From an uncultured Phascolarctobacterium sp. (GTDB taxonomy: Bacteria > Bacillota > Negativicutes > Acidaminococcales > Acidaminococcaceae), in contig NZ_CAADXO010000073.1 of assembly GCF_900753045.1 (NCBI RefSeq), positions 27,667-91,666 on the forward strand: a DNA stretch of 64,000 bases, read 5' to 3'. Every line of letters starts with the position of its first letter. Position 1 is the first letter of the stretch. Shown here piece by piece: positions 1 to 8,669 of the stretch. The notes beneath the pieces were generated by a model. That model was given only the letters and a program-made list of their open reading frames with translations, ran no database searches and had not been told where the DNA came from. The translations under genes were made by a program, and so were the position numbers.

Positions 1-2256
1 CTGATTATGCTTTCCGGCAGCATTAAGGCCCGTGGCTTTGCGGATAATCTGCGCAACTACGGCTTAAAGGGACATTTTGCCCCAAAGAGCTTTGAGCCGG
101 GAGTTGTCAATGTTACCTACGGCGATTTGGATCACGGCTTCCGCTTCTGGGATGAAGAATGGCTGCTGCTGACGGAAAATGATATTTTCGGCATGCAGAA
201 GCGCAAGCGCCTGCATACTAAAAACCAGGGCCAGCAGCTGCAGTATTTTTCGGATATCAAGGCCGGCGATTACGTCGTTCATAAGGTTCATGGCATCGGC
301 CGTTATATAGGTGTAGAAAACGTCGAGGTTGACGGCATCCACCGTGATTATCTGCTTTTGGCCTATGCCGGTGACGATAAGCTCTATGTTCCTGTAGAGC
401 AGGTAGGCATGCTGCATAAATATGTCGGCAGCGAGGGCAGTGTGCCGCGCTTGTCGAAAATGGGCGGCAATGATTGGAAACGCACTACGGCCAAGGCGGC
501 TAAGGCGATTACGGAGCTGGCGGAGGAGCTGCTGCGTTTATATGCACAGCGGCAGATTATGCCGGGCCATGCCTTTTCACCGGACTGTCAGCTGCAAAAG
601 GACTTTGAAGCAGCCTTTCCTTATGAGGAAACACCGGATCAGCTGAAGGCGATTGCCGAAATCAAGGCTGATATGGAAAAGCCGCAGCCGATGGAGCGTC
701 TGCTCTGCGGTGATGTAGGCTACGGCAAAACTGAGGTAGCCTTGCGTGCTGCCTTTAAGGCTGTGCTTGACGGCAAGCAGGTGGCGGTGCTGGCGCCTAC
801 AACAGTGCTGGCACAGCAGCATTATATTACCTTCAAGGAGCGCGTGCGCAATTTCGGTGTAGAGGTTCGCTTGCTGAACCGTTTTTGTACGCCGAAGGAG
901 CAGCGCACTGTTCTGCAGGAGGTTGCCGACGGTAAGGTTGATATTCTTATCGGTACGCACCGTCTGCTGCAGCCGGATGTGAATTTTACCAGCCTCGGCC
1001 TGCTGATTATCGATGAGGAGCAGCGCTTTGGCGTTGCCCAAAAGGAAAAAATCAAGAAATGGCATCTTGGCATAGATGTCTTGTCGCTTTCGGCAACACC
1101 TATTCCGCGTACTCTGCATATGGCGCTGGTCAACGGCCGTGATATGAGCGTTATCGAATCGCCGCCGGAGGACCGTCTGCCTGTCGAAACCTATGTCAGC
1201 GAATATAACGACGGTATGATTAAGGAGGCGCTGGAGCGTGAGCTGCGCCGCGGCGGCAGAATTTACTATATCAGCAACCGCGTCAGTGCTTTGGAGCCGT
1301 TGGCTGCCAAGCTGCGCCGTCTGGTGCCGGGTATCAGCATCAAAATTGCCCACGGGCAGATGAATGAGGATGCTTTAGAGGATGCCATGATTACCTTCTA
1401 TGAGGGCGGCTGCGACGTGCTTTTGTGTACGACGATTGTGGAAAACGGTCTGGACGTACCTTTGGCGAATACGATTATTATCGACGGCGCCGACAACTTC
1501 GGCCTTTCGCAGCTCTACCAGATGCGTGGCCGTGTAGGACGCAGCTCGCGTCTTGCTTATGCTTACTTTGTTTATCAGCCTAATAAGGCGCTCAGTGAAA
1601 TTGCCGAAAAGCGTCTGCAGGCTATCCGTGATTTTACGGAGCTGGGCGCAGGCTTTAAGATTGCTATGCGCGATCTGGAAATCCGCGGTGCCGGCAATCT
1701 GTTGGGACCGCAGCAGCACGGACATATTACCGGCATAGGCTTTGCCGCATATTGCGAAATGCTGGAAAAAACCATTGAACGCCTGAAAAACGGCAAGGAG
1801 GCCGAGCCTGAGCCGGAGCCGGTTCTGGAAATTCAGGCTGAGGCTTATATTCCGGACAGTTATATTCCGGACCCACGTTATAAAATGGAGCTCTATCGTC
1901 GCTTCAGCGAACTGGAATATTCGCAGCGGGAGGATTTCCTGGACGAAATTATCGACCGCTTCGGCAATCCGCCGCCGGAGGTGGAAATGCTCTGGCGATT
2001 GGCAGCGCTTAAGGGCTTGTGCCGAGTATTGAAAATCCGTGGCGTAAATGTGCGTCAGGGTATTATCCGCCTGACCTTCAGCGAGAAGGCACAGGTAAAT
2101 CCTGAGGCAGTGCTGAAGCTGCTGATGCAGCATCCTAAGACGATGACATTGAAAAACGGTCAGGAGCAGCAGCTGACATACCGAATGGGTACGTCTAAGC
2201 AGGAGCCTCTGGCATGGCTGGAGCAGACCTTGCCTGCTCTGGCATTGGAAGATTGA
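1..2256 (+). CDS. mfd: Transcription-repair coupling factor Mfd, C-terminal part
   Basis: ATP-dependent translocase that displaces RNA polymerase stalled at DNA lesions and recruits UvrA. The reading frame is open from base 1, so the N-terminal UvrB-like part lies outside the window and about 751 residues are present. In order: the CarD-like RNA-polymerase-interaction domain (motif GDYVVHKVHGIGRYIGV, near residue 90), a superfamily 2 helicase core with Walker A GDVGYGKT (about 237-244) and a DEEQ box (about 339-342), a second helicase lobe with the MRGRVGR motif, and the C-terminal TRCF domain. It is followed 23 bp later by a flippase gene, as in the Bacillus mfd region. Identification is secure; only the start is missing. 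Confidence 0.97.
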   Translation: MIMLSGSIKARGFADNLRNYGLKGHFAPKSFEPGVVNVTYGDLDHGFRFWDEEWLLLTENDIFGMQKRKRLHTKNQGQQLQYFSDIKAGDYVVHKVHGIGRYIGVENVEVDGIHRDYLLLAYAGDDKLYVPVEQVGMLHKYVGSEGSVPRLSKMGGNDWKRTTAKAAKAITELAEELLRLYAQRQIMPGHAFSPDCQLQKDFEAAFPYEETPDQLKAIAEIKADMEKPQPMERLLCGDVGYGKTEVALRAAFKAVLDGKQVAVLAPTTVLAQQHYITFKERVRNFGVEVRLLNRFCTPKEQRTVLQEVADGKVDILIGTHRLLQPDVNFTSLGLLIIDEEQRFGVAQKEKIKKWHLGIDVLSLSATPIPRTLHMALVNGRDMSVIESPPEDRLPVETYVSEYNDGMIKEALERELRRGGRIYYISNRVSALEPLAAKLRRLVPGISIKIAHGQMNEDALEDAMITFYEGGCDVLLCTTIVENGLDVPLANTIIIDGADNFGLSQLYQMRGRVGRSSRLAYAYFVYQPNKALSEIAEKRLQAIRDFTELGAGFKIAMRDLEIRGAGNLLGPQQHGHITGIGFAAYCEMLEKTIERLKNGKEAEPEPEPVLEIQAEAYIPDSYIPDPRYKMELYRRFSELEYSQREDFLDEIIDRFGNPPPEVEMLWRLAALKGLCRVLKIRGVNVRQGIIRLTFSEKAQVNPEAVLKLLMQHPKTMTLKNGQEQQLTYRMGTSKQEPLAWLEQTLPALALED

Positions 2257-2279
2257 ATTAAAGGAGGTGAAAGCAGGAG

Positions 2280-3842
2280 ATGAGCAGTGATAAATTTTTG
2301 CGCGGCGCGATGATTCTGACATTGGCAGGACTGATGGTAAAGGTTATCGGTTCTGTTAACCGCATCCTGCTTTCACGTCTGCTGGGCGGCGAGGGTATCG
2401 GTCTTTATCAGATGGCTTATCCTGTATACCTTTTGCTGCTTGCGGTTTCTGCGGCCGGCATTCCGGTGGCAATATCGATTATTGTCGCAGGCTTTCTGGC
2501 GCAGAAGGACTATGCTAATGTACGTCAGGTGTTTCGTGTTTCGCTGCGCCTGATGGCCTGCGTGGGCGCTGTTCTGGCGGTTTGTCTGGTGCTGGCGGCG
2601 GGCTGGCTGGTTGATGCCGGCGTGATTACCGATGCGCGTGCCTATTATTCGCTTATAGCGCTGACCCCGGCAATTTTCTTTGCTACGATTTTGGCCAGCT
2701 TCCGCGGGTATTTTCAGGGACATCAGCTGATGACACCGCCTGCGGTATCGCAGATTGTGGAGCAGTTTATCCGCGTAGTGACAATGGTGGTTCTGGCGTA
2801 TGTGCTGCTGCCCTACGGTTTGGAATATGCGGCTGCCGGTGCCGCCTTCGGCGCTGTGCCGGGCAGCCTGACAGGTCTTGTGGTTATGGGCAGCTTTTAC
2901 CGCTATTACCGCAAGCAGTGGCAGGCTGATGCCGTAAAGGTGCAGGCACCTGCTGCCGAGCTTGTGCGCAGCAGCGCGCTGATTAAGCGCTTGCTGTTGC
3001 TGGCTTTGCCTGTGTCCTGCGCTAATATCCTTGTGCCTGTTACCAGCAGCATTGACGTATTGCTGGTTCCCGGCCGATTGATTGACAGCGGCCTTAGTGT
3101 GGCGCAGGCGACGGCGCAGTTCGGTTATCTGGCAGGCATGGCGCAGCCCCTGCTCTTAATGGCGACGATACCGACGATGTCGCTGGCAACAAGCCTTGTG
3201 CCTGCTGTTTCCGAAGCCTTTGCGTTGAATAAATGGCTGATTATTGAGCAGAAGGCTGCAACCGCTATGAAGCTGTGCTGTTTGATAACAGTGCCTGCTT
3301 CCGTAGGCATGTGGGTGCTGGCGGAGCCTATCAGCCTGCTGCTGTACGGCACGGCAAAGGCCGGCGTTGCTATTATGCATTCGGCGCCTGCCATCTGCCT
3401 TTTAGGCCTGCAGCAGGTTACAACAGGTATGCTGCAGGGAATGGGTCATACCAATCTGCCGATGCTGAATATGCTTATAGGTATTGCAGCCAAGCTGGTT
3501 GCCGTCTGTCAGCTGACGAATGCGGAATACGGCATTGCCGGCGCAGCGTGGGCAACGAACATAAACTTTGGCGTGACGGCGCTGTTGAATATTATAGCGT
3601 TGTATAAATTCAGTATAAGATTTTCCTGGCTCAGTATTGCGAAAATCATTGCCGCAGCAGCGGTGATGGGCGCTGTTGCCGCAGAAGTGCATACGCTGCT
3701 TGGCGGTGCATCGCCTGCATTGGCAACAATCGGTGCTATGCTGGCTGCCGGGATAAGCTATATCATATTGCTGCCGCTTTTAGGCGTGCTGAACAGACAG
3801 GAGCTGCGTCAGCTGCCGGTAATAAAACGATTTTTTAAATAA
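2280..3842 (+). CDS. SpoVB/MurJ-like polysaccharide flippase (MOP superfamily)
   Basis: A 520-residue, very hydrophobic protein with about 14 predicted membrane segments, starting FLRGAMILTLAGLMVKVIG, the typical first helix of the SpoVB/YabM branch of the MVIN/MATE-like flippases. The family moves lipid-linked glycans across the inner membrane; the substrate here is unknown, with lipid II or another wall precursor as candidates. A strong AAAGGAGGTGA ribosome-binding site precedes the ATG. It lies between mfd and mazG, the position of yabM in Bacillus subtilis, which supports orthology to that gene rather than to spoVB itself. Probably co-transcribed with mfd and mazG. Confidence 0.85.
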   Translation: MSSDKFLRGAMILTLAGLMVKVIGSVNRILLSRLLGGEGIGLYQMAYPVYLLLLAVSAAGIPVAISIIVAGFLAQKDYANVRQVFRVSLRLMACVGAVLAVCLVLAAGWLVDAGVITDARAYYSLIALTPAIFFATILASFRGYFQGHQLMTPPAVSQIVEQFIRVVTMVVLAYVLLPYGLEYAAAGAAFGAVPGSLTGLVVMGSFYRYYRKQWQADAVKVQAPAAELVRSSALIKRLLLLALPVSCANILVPVTSSIDVLLVPGRLIDSGLSVAQATAQFGYLAGMAQPLLLMATIPTMSLATSLVPAVSEAFALNKWLIIEQKAATAMKLCCLITVPASVGMWVLAEPISLLLYGTAKAGVAIMHSAPAICLLGLQQVTTGMLQGMGHTNLPMLNMLIGIAAKLVAVCQLTNAEYGIAGAAWATNINFGVTALLNIIALYKFSIRFSWLSIAKIIAAAAVMGAVAAEVHTLLGGASPALATIGAMLAAGISYIILLPLLGVLNRQELRQLPVIKRFFK

Positions 3843-3864
3843 TTAAGAAAGAAGGCGTACTATC

Positions 3865-5466
3865 ATGGGAACAATTACAATTGTCGGCTTAGGCCCCGGT
3901 GCTGTGGGACATCTTTCCTTGGAAACTATGGGACTTCTGCAAAACTGCGCTCAGGTTATCCTGCGCACGGCGGTGCATCCTACCGTTGCCGAGCTGGAAA
4001 AGCAAAACGTAAAATTTACCTCATGTGACGATTTATACGAAAAGGCTGCTTCCTTTGAAGAGGTATATAACAGCGTTGTCGAGCGTGTGCTGGCAGCAGC
4101 GCAGAATGGTGATGTTGTTTATGCAGTACCCGGCAGCCCGCTGGTTGCGGAAAAAACCGTTGTTTTAATGCGTACCGCTGCTAAGGCGCAGGGCGTTAAG
4201 CTGGTGATTAAGCCGTCCATGAGCTTTTTGGACTTGGCTTACGTTGAGCTGGGCATCGACCCGATTGCCGGCCTGCAGATTATTGACGCGCAGGATTTTG
4301 CGGAGATTGCAAGTGCCGGTCAGCATCCGCTGATGATTACTCAGGTTTACAGCCAGATGGTGGCCAGCGATTTGAAAATTGCGCTGATGGATGTACTGCC
4401 TGACGAATACGAAATTTATTTCCTGCGTAATCTGGGCCTGCCTGACGAGGAATGCCGTCCGATTAAGCTGTACGAGCTGGACAGACAGCCGAATATCGAC
4501 CACCTTACGAGCGCTTATGTTCCGCCGATGCCTGAGGGAGCAGAGGATACTGTATTTGAAAATGTTGATGATGCGGAAGCTGTTCCCGGTATTATTACCT
4601 TTGGCGAGGATGAGGACGAATTTGCCGAAGAAGGCGAAGAAGAAGGCTATGCGGAAGACTTTTTGCCGGAAGCAGGCTTTGATGATTTCGACATCCAGCC
4701 CTTGGCTGATGTTATGCGTACCCTGCGCGAGCCCGGTGGCTGCCCCTGGGACAGAGAGCAGACACACAAATCTATCCGCAGCAATATGATTGAAGAGGTT
4801 TACGAATATCTGGAGGCTGTGGATGACGACGATGTTGACGGCATGCGTGAGGAGCTTGGCGACGTGCTCATGCAGGTTGTTTTCCATGCCCGCATGGCAC
4901 AGGAGGCAGGCCGCTTTGATCTGCAGGACATTATCGACGAGGTTGTAGATAAGCTTATCCGCCGTCATCCGCATGTTTTCGGTGACACACATGTTGACAA
5001 CAGCGATGATGTGCTGGTAAATTGGGAGGCTATCAAAAAGCAGGAAAAACAGGAGCGCAAGCATGTATTGGACGGCGTATCTCAGGGACTGCCGGCACTG
5101 CTGCGTGCCTATAAGCTGCAGAGCAAGGCTGCCAAGGTAGGCTTTGACTGGCAGGACAGCGCATCCGTATGGGCTAAGGTACAGGAGGAGCTGGGTGAGC
5201 TGCAGGAGGCTTTGCAGGCAGGCGATAAGGCTGCTGCCGAGGGTGAGCTTGGCGATGTATTGTTTGCCGTAGTAAATTATGCGCGTCATAACGGTATCGA
5301 GCCGGAGGTTGCTTTGGACGGAACCAATAACCGTTTCGCTTCCCGCTTTAATTACGTGGAAAAACAGGTGGAAGCCAGCGGCAAAACATGGCAGAATTTC
5401 ACTTTGAACGAGCTGGATGAATTTTGGAATCAGGCTAAGGAATTGGAGCGCAAGAGCGATTTATAA
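3865..5466 (+). CDS. mazG: MazG NTP pyrophosphohydrolase fused to a tetrapyrrole-methylase domain (YabN type)
   Basis: A 533-residue two-domain protein. Residues 1 to about 225 form a tetrapyrrole (SAM-dependent) methylase-like domain beginning ITIVGLGPGAVGHLS. A very acidic linker follows (about 228-275, rich in D/E). Residues about 280-533 hold tandem MazG-type all-alpha modules with GCPWDREQTHKS and the metal-binding EELGDVLMQVVFH and EGELGDVLFAVVNYAR motifs. The MazG part hydrolyses non-canonical NTPs to NMP and pyrophosphate; what the methylase-like half does is not established. The fusion is normal in Firmicutes (YabN), and the position after the flippase gene matches Bacillus. Start ATG is 22 bp after the flippase stop. 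Confidence 0.93.
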   Translation: MGTITIVGLGPGAVGHLSLETMGLLQNCAQVILRTAVHPTVAELEKQNVKFTSCDDLYEKAASFEEVYNSVVERVLAAAQNGDVVYAVPGSPLVAEKTVVLMRTAAKAQGVKLVIKPSMSFLDLAYVELGIDPIAGLQIIDAQDFAEIASAGQHPLMITQVYSQMVASDLKIALMDVLPDEYEIYFLRNLGLPDEECRPIKLYELDRQPNIDHLTSAYVPPMPEGAEDTVFENVDDAEAVPGIITFGEDEDEFAEEGEEEGYAEDFLPEAGFDDFDIQPLADVMRTLREPGGCPWDREQTHKSIRSNMIEEVYEYLEAVDDDDVDGMREELGDVLMQVVFHARMAQEAGRFDLQDIIDEVVDKLIRRHPHVFGDTHVDNSDDVLVNWEAIKKQEKQERKHVLDGVSQGLPALLRAYKLQSKAAKVGFDWQDSASVWAKVQEELGELQEALQAGDKAAAEGELGDVLFAVVNYARHNGIEPEVALDGTNNRFASRFNYVEKQVEASGKTWQNFTLNELDEFWNQAKELERKSDL

Positions 5467-5537
5467 GGTGAATTTGCAATAAAGTTACTAAAATAATGCT
5501 ATTTTCCCCTTGTTTTATAAATATTTTCGGAAAAGGC

Positions 5538-5566
5538 TTGCAGGAAAACCGTTTAGAGTGTAGAAT
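5538..5566 (+). promoter_or_regulatory. SigA-type promoter for the HU gene
   Basis: TTGCAG and TAGAAT separated by 17 bp, about 95 bp upstream of the HU start. The spacing is ideal and the hexamers are close to consensus. The leader of roughly 90 nt shows no known riboswitch. Confidence 0.6.
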
Positions 5567-5661
5567 ACTATTGCTAGTTAAATATGAGTTACGTTACGAA
5601 GTTACGTGCTCCGCAAGCATTTGCAATAATAACTAAAGTCATAATTAAGGAGGAATTTTTG

Positions 5662-5940
5662 ATGAACAAGACTGAGTTAATCGCTGCTGTTGCTGAAAAA
5701 GCCGGCTTAACCAAAAAAGACGTTGAAAAAACTATCACCGCTACCCTGGAAACCGTTAAAGAGGTAGTTGCTAAGGGTGACAAAGTACAAGTAGTAGGCT
5801 TTGGTACTTTTGAAGCACGTGCTCGTAAAGAACGTGAAGGTAAAAATCCGCAAAATGGTGAGAAGGTAGTTATTCCTGCTGCAACCATCCCTGCTTTCAA
5901 AGCTGGCAAAGCTTTCAAGGATGCTGTTAACGTAAAATAA
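5662..5940 (+). CDS. hup: DNA-binding protein HU
   Basis: A 92-residue histone-like nucleoid protein. It starts MNKTELIAAVAEKAGLTKKD and carries the signature FGTFEARARKEREGKNPQ, followed by the beta-arm segment and a C-terminal helix, the full length of bacterial HU. HU binds DNA non-specifically as a dimer, bends it and compacts the nucleoid. The frame is open upstream to 5584, but the ATG at 5662 with AAGGAGG seven to eight bases before it and homology to HU fixes the start. It has its own promoter and terminator, so it is a single-gene unit. In Bacillus the small S4-domain gene yabO occupies about this place; here HU does. Confidence 0.97.
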   Translation: MNKTELIAAVAEKAGLTKKDVEKTITATLETVKEVVAKGDKVQVVGFGTFEARARKEREGKNPQNGEKVVIPAATIPAFKAGKAFKDAVNVK

Positions 5941-5961
5941 TAAGCTGTTTTAGTGCTTTAG

Positions 5962-5987
5962 GCCCGGCAGCTGCTGCCGGGCTTTTC
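5962..5987 (+). terminator. Intrinsic terminator after HU
   Basis: GCCCGGCAG and CTGCCGGGC form a 9-bp GC-rich stem with a three-base loop, followed by TTTT. Confidence 0.85.
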
Positions 5988-6029
5988 TAAAGATATACTG
6001 CGGAATACTCAGTGCTGGGAGGCTATGAT

Positions 6030-6323
6030 ATGGTTAGACGTCGTGTAAGACATAAATCTAAAGCTTTTAATGTCTTTATGATGCTGCTGTTTGTTGCCTG
6101 CCTGTTCGTTATCGGCAAGCAGGAGTATTCTATTTATCAGATTAAACAGGAACAGGCTGCTACACAGCAACGTATTGCTGCTTTACAAAAACAGAAGACT
6201 GAGCTGGAGGCAGAGCGTAAACGTCTGGATGACCCGCGTTATATTGAAAAGCTCGCCCGCGAGGATTACAACATGGTGGGTAAAGACGAGGTGCCGCTGT
6301 TTATAGTTGATGAGAAAAAATAA
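6030..6323 (+). CDS. divIC: Septum formation initiator, DivIC/FtsB family
   Basis: A 97-residue bitopic membrane protein: a short basic N-terminus (VRRRVRHKSKAFN), one membrane segment (FMMLLFVACLFVIG), then a coiled coil of heptads (KQEQAATQQRIAALQKQ) and the family motif DDPRYIEKLAREDYNMV near the end. DivIC/FtsB joins FtsL and FtsQ/DivIB in the divisome at the septum. The ATG at 6030, seven bases after GGGAGG, is preferred to the GTG at 6012. It lies between HU and the S1-domain gene, matching divIC-yabR in Bacillus. Family assignment is firm; DivIC versus FtsB naming is by convention. Confidence 0.88.
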   Translation: MVRRRVRHKSKAFNVFMMLLFVACLFVIGKQEYSIYQIKQEQAATQQRIAALQKQKTELEAERKRLDDPRYIEKLAREDYNMVGKDEVPLFIVDEKK

Positions 6324-6324
6324 G

Positions 6325-6362
6325 GCAGAACAAGAAATGATAGCTTTTGTTCTGCTTTTTTT
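6325..6362 (+). terminator. Intrinsic terminator after divIC
   Basis: GCAGAACAA pairs with TTGTTCTGC (9 bp, 13-base loop) followed by a run of seven to eight T. Confidence 0.85.
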
Positions 6363-6363
6363 A

Positions 6364-6393
6364 TTGACACCATGAAAAATTAAAGAGTATAAT
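6364..6393 (+). promoter_or_regulatory. SigA-type promoter for the S1-domain gene
   Basis: Perfect TTGACA and TATAAT hexamers 18 bp apart, starting right after the divIC terminator. One of the strongest promoters in the window. Confidence 0.75.
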
Positions 6394-6433
6394 ACAAGAG
6401 TATTAAGAATTTTTAAGGGGGATTTTTTTCTCG

Positions 6434-6925
6434 ATGTCACTTGAAGTAGGTGCAATTGTAGAGGGTGAAGTTACAGGTATCACCAATTTTGGCGCATTTG
6501 TCCAACTGCCTGAGGGCAAGGTTGGCCTGATTCACATTTCTGAGGTTTCTAATGTTTATGTAAAAGACGTGCATGACTTTTTAAAGGAGCACGACAAGGT
6601 TAAGGTTAAGGTATTATCTGTAGATGATCGCGGCAAAATTGGTCTGTCTATTAAACAGCTCACACCGCCGCCGGCTCCGCAACCGAGACCGCAGCGTCCG
6701 CAAAATGATAACCGCGAGCGCCGCAACAACAACGGTATGCGTCCGCAAGGCGACAATCGTGAACGCCGTGGCGGTATGCGCCCGCAAAGCGCAAGACCTA
6801 TGGCTCCCGTTTCTTTTGAGGATAAATTATCTAAATTCCTGAAAGACAGCGATGACCGTATGCTGGATTTAAAACGTAATACTGAGTCCAAACGCGGTGG
6901 TCGTGGTGCCAGACGTGATAAATAA
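6434..6925 (+). CDS. S1 domain RNA-binding protein (YabR-like) with a long basic tail
   Basis: A 163-residue protein. Residues 1-75 are one S1 (OB-fold) RNA-binding domain: VGAIVEGEVTGITNFGAFVQ, then KVGLIHISEVS, ending DDRGKIGLSIKQL. Residues about 76-163 are low-complexity, rich in Pro, Arg, Asn and Gly (repeated RPQ/RER/GGMRPQ units), and end in a basic stretch (GGRGARRDK). The family (YabR and the polynucleotide-phosphorylase-type S1 proteins) binds RNA, probably in association with the ribosome; the precise role is not known. AGGGGG precedes the ATG. The tail is longer than in the short Bacillus YabR and suggests extra RNA contact. Confidence 0.85.
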   Translation: MSLEVGAIVEGEVTGITNFGAFVQLPEGKVGLIHISEVSNVYVKDVHDFLKEHDKVKVKVLSVDDRGKIGLSIKQLTPPPAPQPRPQRPQNDNRERRNNNGMRPQGDNRERRGGMRPQSARPMAPVSFEDKLSKFLKDSDDRMLDLKRNTESKRGGRGARRDK

Positions 6926-6947
6926 GCAAGCTGGTAATTAATGAAAT

Positions 6948-6975
6948 GGCACTCCTGAGAGTGCCTTTTCTTTTA
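6948..6975 (+). terminator. Intrinsic terminator after the S1-domain gene
   Basis: GGCACTC and GAGTGCC around a CTGA loop, followed by TTTTCTTTT. Confidence 0.85.
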
Positions 6976-7030
6976 TAGCATAGAAAAATATGGTATGACA
7001 CGTTTAAACCGCTGCTGAAGGAGATATGCT

Positions 7031-8017
7031 ATGAGGCAGATTGCGCCTGCAGTCTACAAGCTGCGCAAAACAATTAAAAATTTGCTGCAGCCTGAGGCTC
7101 ATTACTTGCTGGCGGTGAGCGGCGGTGCCGATTCTCTGGCTCTGGCACATGCCTGTGCTGCCTTGGCAGCGCAGGGCTGGGGAAGCTACAGCGTCTGTCA
7201 CGTTGAGCACGGGCTTCGTGGTGCAGAGGCGCTGCGCGACATGCAGGCTGTGCAGCGTGCCTGCAAGGCTTGGGGACTGCCCTGCTTTACAGAGCATGTG
7301 CAGGCTGCAGCCTATGCGGCGCAGAACCGCCTCTCTACCGAAGATGCTGCACGCCGCCTGCGTTATGCAACGCTTAGGCGCATAGCGGCACAGCAGGGCG
7401 CTGCGGCGATTGTTACGGCGCATCACGAGGGTGATCAGGCGGAAACGCTGCTCTTAAGATTGTTGCGTGGCGCAGGATTGCAGGGACTTGCCGGAATGCG
7501 GGCGCAGCAGGGCGATATCATCAGGCCGCTGCTGACGCTGCCGAAAAGCCTGCTGGAGGAATACTGCAGCGCAGAAGGTATTGCAGTCTGCTACGACAGC
7601 ACCAACGCTGATACGGCGTATACGCGCAATCGTGTACGTCTGGAGCTTGTGCCGTATCTGGAGCGCAGTTTCAACCACAATGTGGTGCCGACGTTGGCGC
7701 GTACTGCCGCCTTGCTGGCGCAGGATGCGGAATGTCTGGAGCAAATGGCTGATGCTGCTTACAGGCAGCTGGCGCGTAGGCAGGAGAATGCTGTCAGTTT
7801 GCCGGTGACGCAGCTTACAGCGCTGCACAGTGCCGTAAGGCTGAGAGTATTGCGACGCGCGTATTTCGAGCTGGGCGGCGAGGAGCTGTCCTTCGAGCGT
7901 AGTCAGTCCATTGATGCGTTGCTGCTCCGGCGCAGCGGCGGCAAGCTTATCCAGCTGCCACAGGGAATAAACGTAGTCTATAAAAACAAACAGCTTATTT
8001 TTATTAAAATAATATAA
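7031..8017 (+). CDS. tilS: tRNA(Ile)-lysidine synthetase TilS
   Basis: A 328-residue protein that modifies C34 of the CAU-anticodon tRNA-Ile to lysidine with ATP and lysine, changing its codon from AUG to AUA. The N-terminal PP-loop motif SGGADSLAL (about residue 30) is the ATP-binding signature; HHEGDQAETLLLRLLRG and the YDSTNADTAYTRNRVR stretch are typical of TilS. The C-terminal extension is short compared with E. coli TilS (432 residues), so the C-terminal tRNA-binding domain is probably reduced. ATG has AAGGAG seven bases upstream. It precedes hpt and ftsH, the same order as in Bacillus. Confidence 0.95.
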   Translation: MRQIAPAVYKLRKTIKNLLQPEAHYLLAVSGGADSLALAHACAALAAQGWGSYSVCHVEHGLRGAEALRDMQAVQRACKAWGLPCFTEHVQAAAYAAQNRLSTEDAARRLRYATLRRIAAQQGAAAIVTAHHEGDQAETLLLRLLRGAGLQGLAGMRAQQGDIIRPLLTLPKSLLEEYCSAEGIAVCYDSTNADTAYTRNRVRLELVPYLERSFNHNVVPTLARTAALLAQDAECLEQMADAAYRQLARRQENAVSLPVTQLTALHSAVRLRVLRRAYFELGGEELSFERSQSIDALLLRRSGGKLIQLPQGINVVYKNKQLIFIKII

Positions 8018-8037
8018 AGTATAAGGAGAATGGAAAA

Positions 8038-8580
8038 ATGCATGACGATATTAAGACAGTTTTGCTGACCAAAGAAGAAATTGATGCCCGCGTACAGGAA
8101 ATGGGCAAGCAGATTGCTGCCGATTATGCAGGCAAGGAGCTTGTTGTCATTGTGCTGCTGAAGGGTGCTGCCTGGTTTGCTACCGACCTGACCCGCGCTA
8201 TTGATATGCCGCTGCGCGTAGACTTCATGGTTGCTTCTTCCTATGGCAACGGAACCAGCACCAGCGGTAGCGTTAAGGTTAAGCTTGATGTCAGCGAGGA
8301 TATCAAGGGCAAGGACGTGCTGGTAATCGATGATATCATTGACAGCGGCGTTACTTTTGCTTCTATCACCGATATGCTGCGTCACTACAAGCCCGCAACT
8401 CTGAAAACCGCTGCTCTGTGCGACAAGGCCGAGCGCCGTATAAACGGTCTGGAGGCTGATTACGTAGGCTTTAAAATTCCTGACGAATTCGTTGTAGGCT
8501 ACGGTCTGGATTATGCAGGTGATTACCGTAATCTGCCGTTTATCGGCATTCTGAAGCCTGCCGTATACGCACGCAAATAA
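8038..8580 (+). CDS. hpt: Hypoxanthine phosphoribosyltransferase
   Basis: A 180-residue type I phosphoribosyltransferase that converts hypoxanthine or guanine plus PRPP to IMP or GMP. The PRPP-binding motif VLVIDDIIDSGVT is at about residues 95-107; the flexible-loop segment SSYGNGTSTSGSVK and the C-terminal purine-binding DEFVVGYGLDYAGDYRNLP are all present. It is full length for the family. It starts 20 bp after tilS with a GGAG site, so it is probably in the same operon. With the adenine deaminase and permease at 49-52 kb it forms the purine-salvage capacity of the window. Confidence 0.96.
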   Translation: MHDDIKTVLLTKEEIDARVQEMGKQIAADYAGKELVVIVLLKGAAWFATDLTRAIDMPLRVDFMVASSYGNGTSTSGSVKVKLDVSEDIKGKDVLVIDDIIDSGVTFASITDMLRHYKPATLKTAALCDKAERRINGLEADYVGFKIPDEFVVGYGLDYAGDYRNLPFIGILKPAVYARK

Positions 8581-8604
8581 AAGCCTATAAATTGCATAAA
8601 ACAG

Positions 8605-8633
8605 TTGCTAGTTTTTCCTATCTATAATATAAT
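8605..8633 (+). promoter_or_regulatory. SigA-type promoter for ftsH
   Basis: TTGCTA and TATAAT with a 17-bp spacer between hpt and ftsH, so ftsH can be transcribed alone. Confidence 0.55.
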
Positions 8634-8669
8634 AAAATATTATGAGCTAAGTGGAAGGAGGCTACGTGC

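Noticed and set aside
5584..5661. N-terminal extension of HU
   Set aside because: HU homology and the ribosome-binding site place the start at 5662; the upstream residues are leader sequence.
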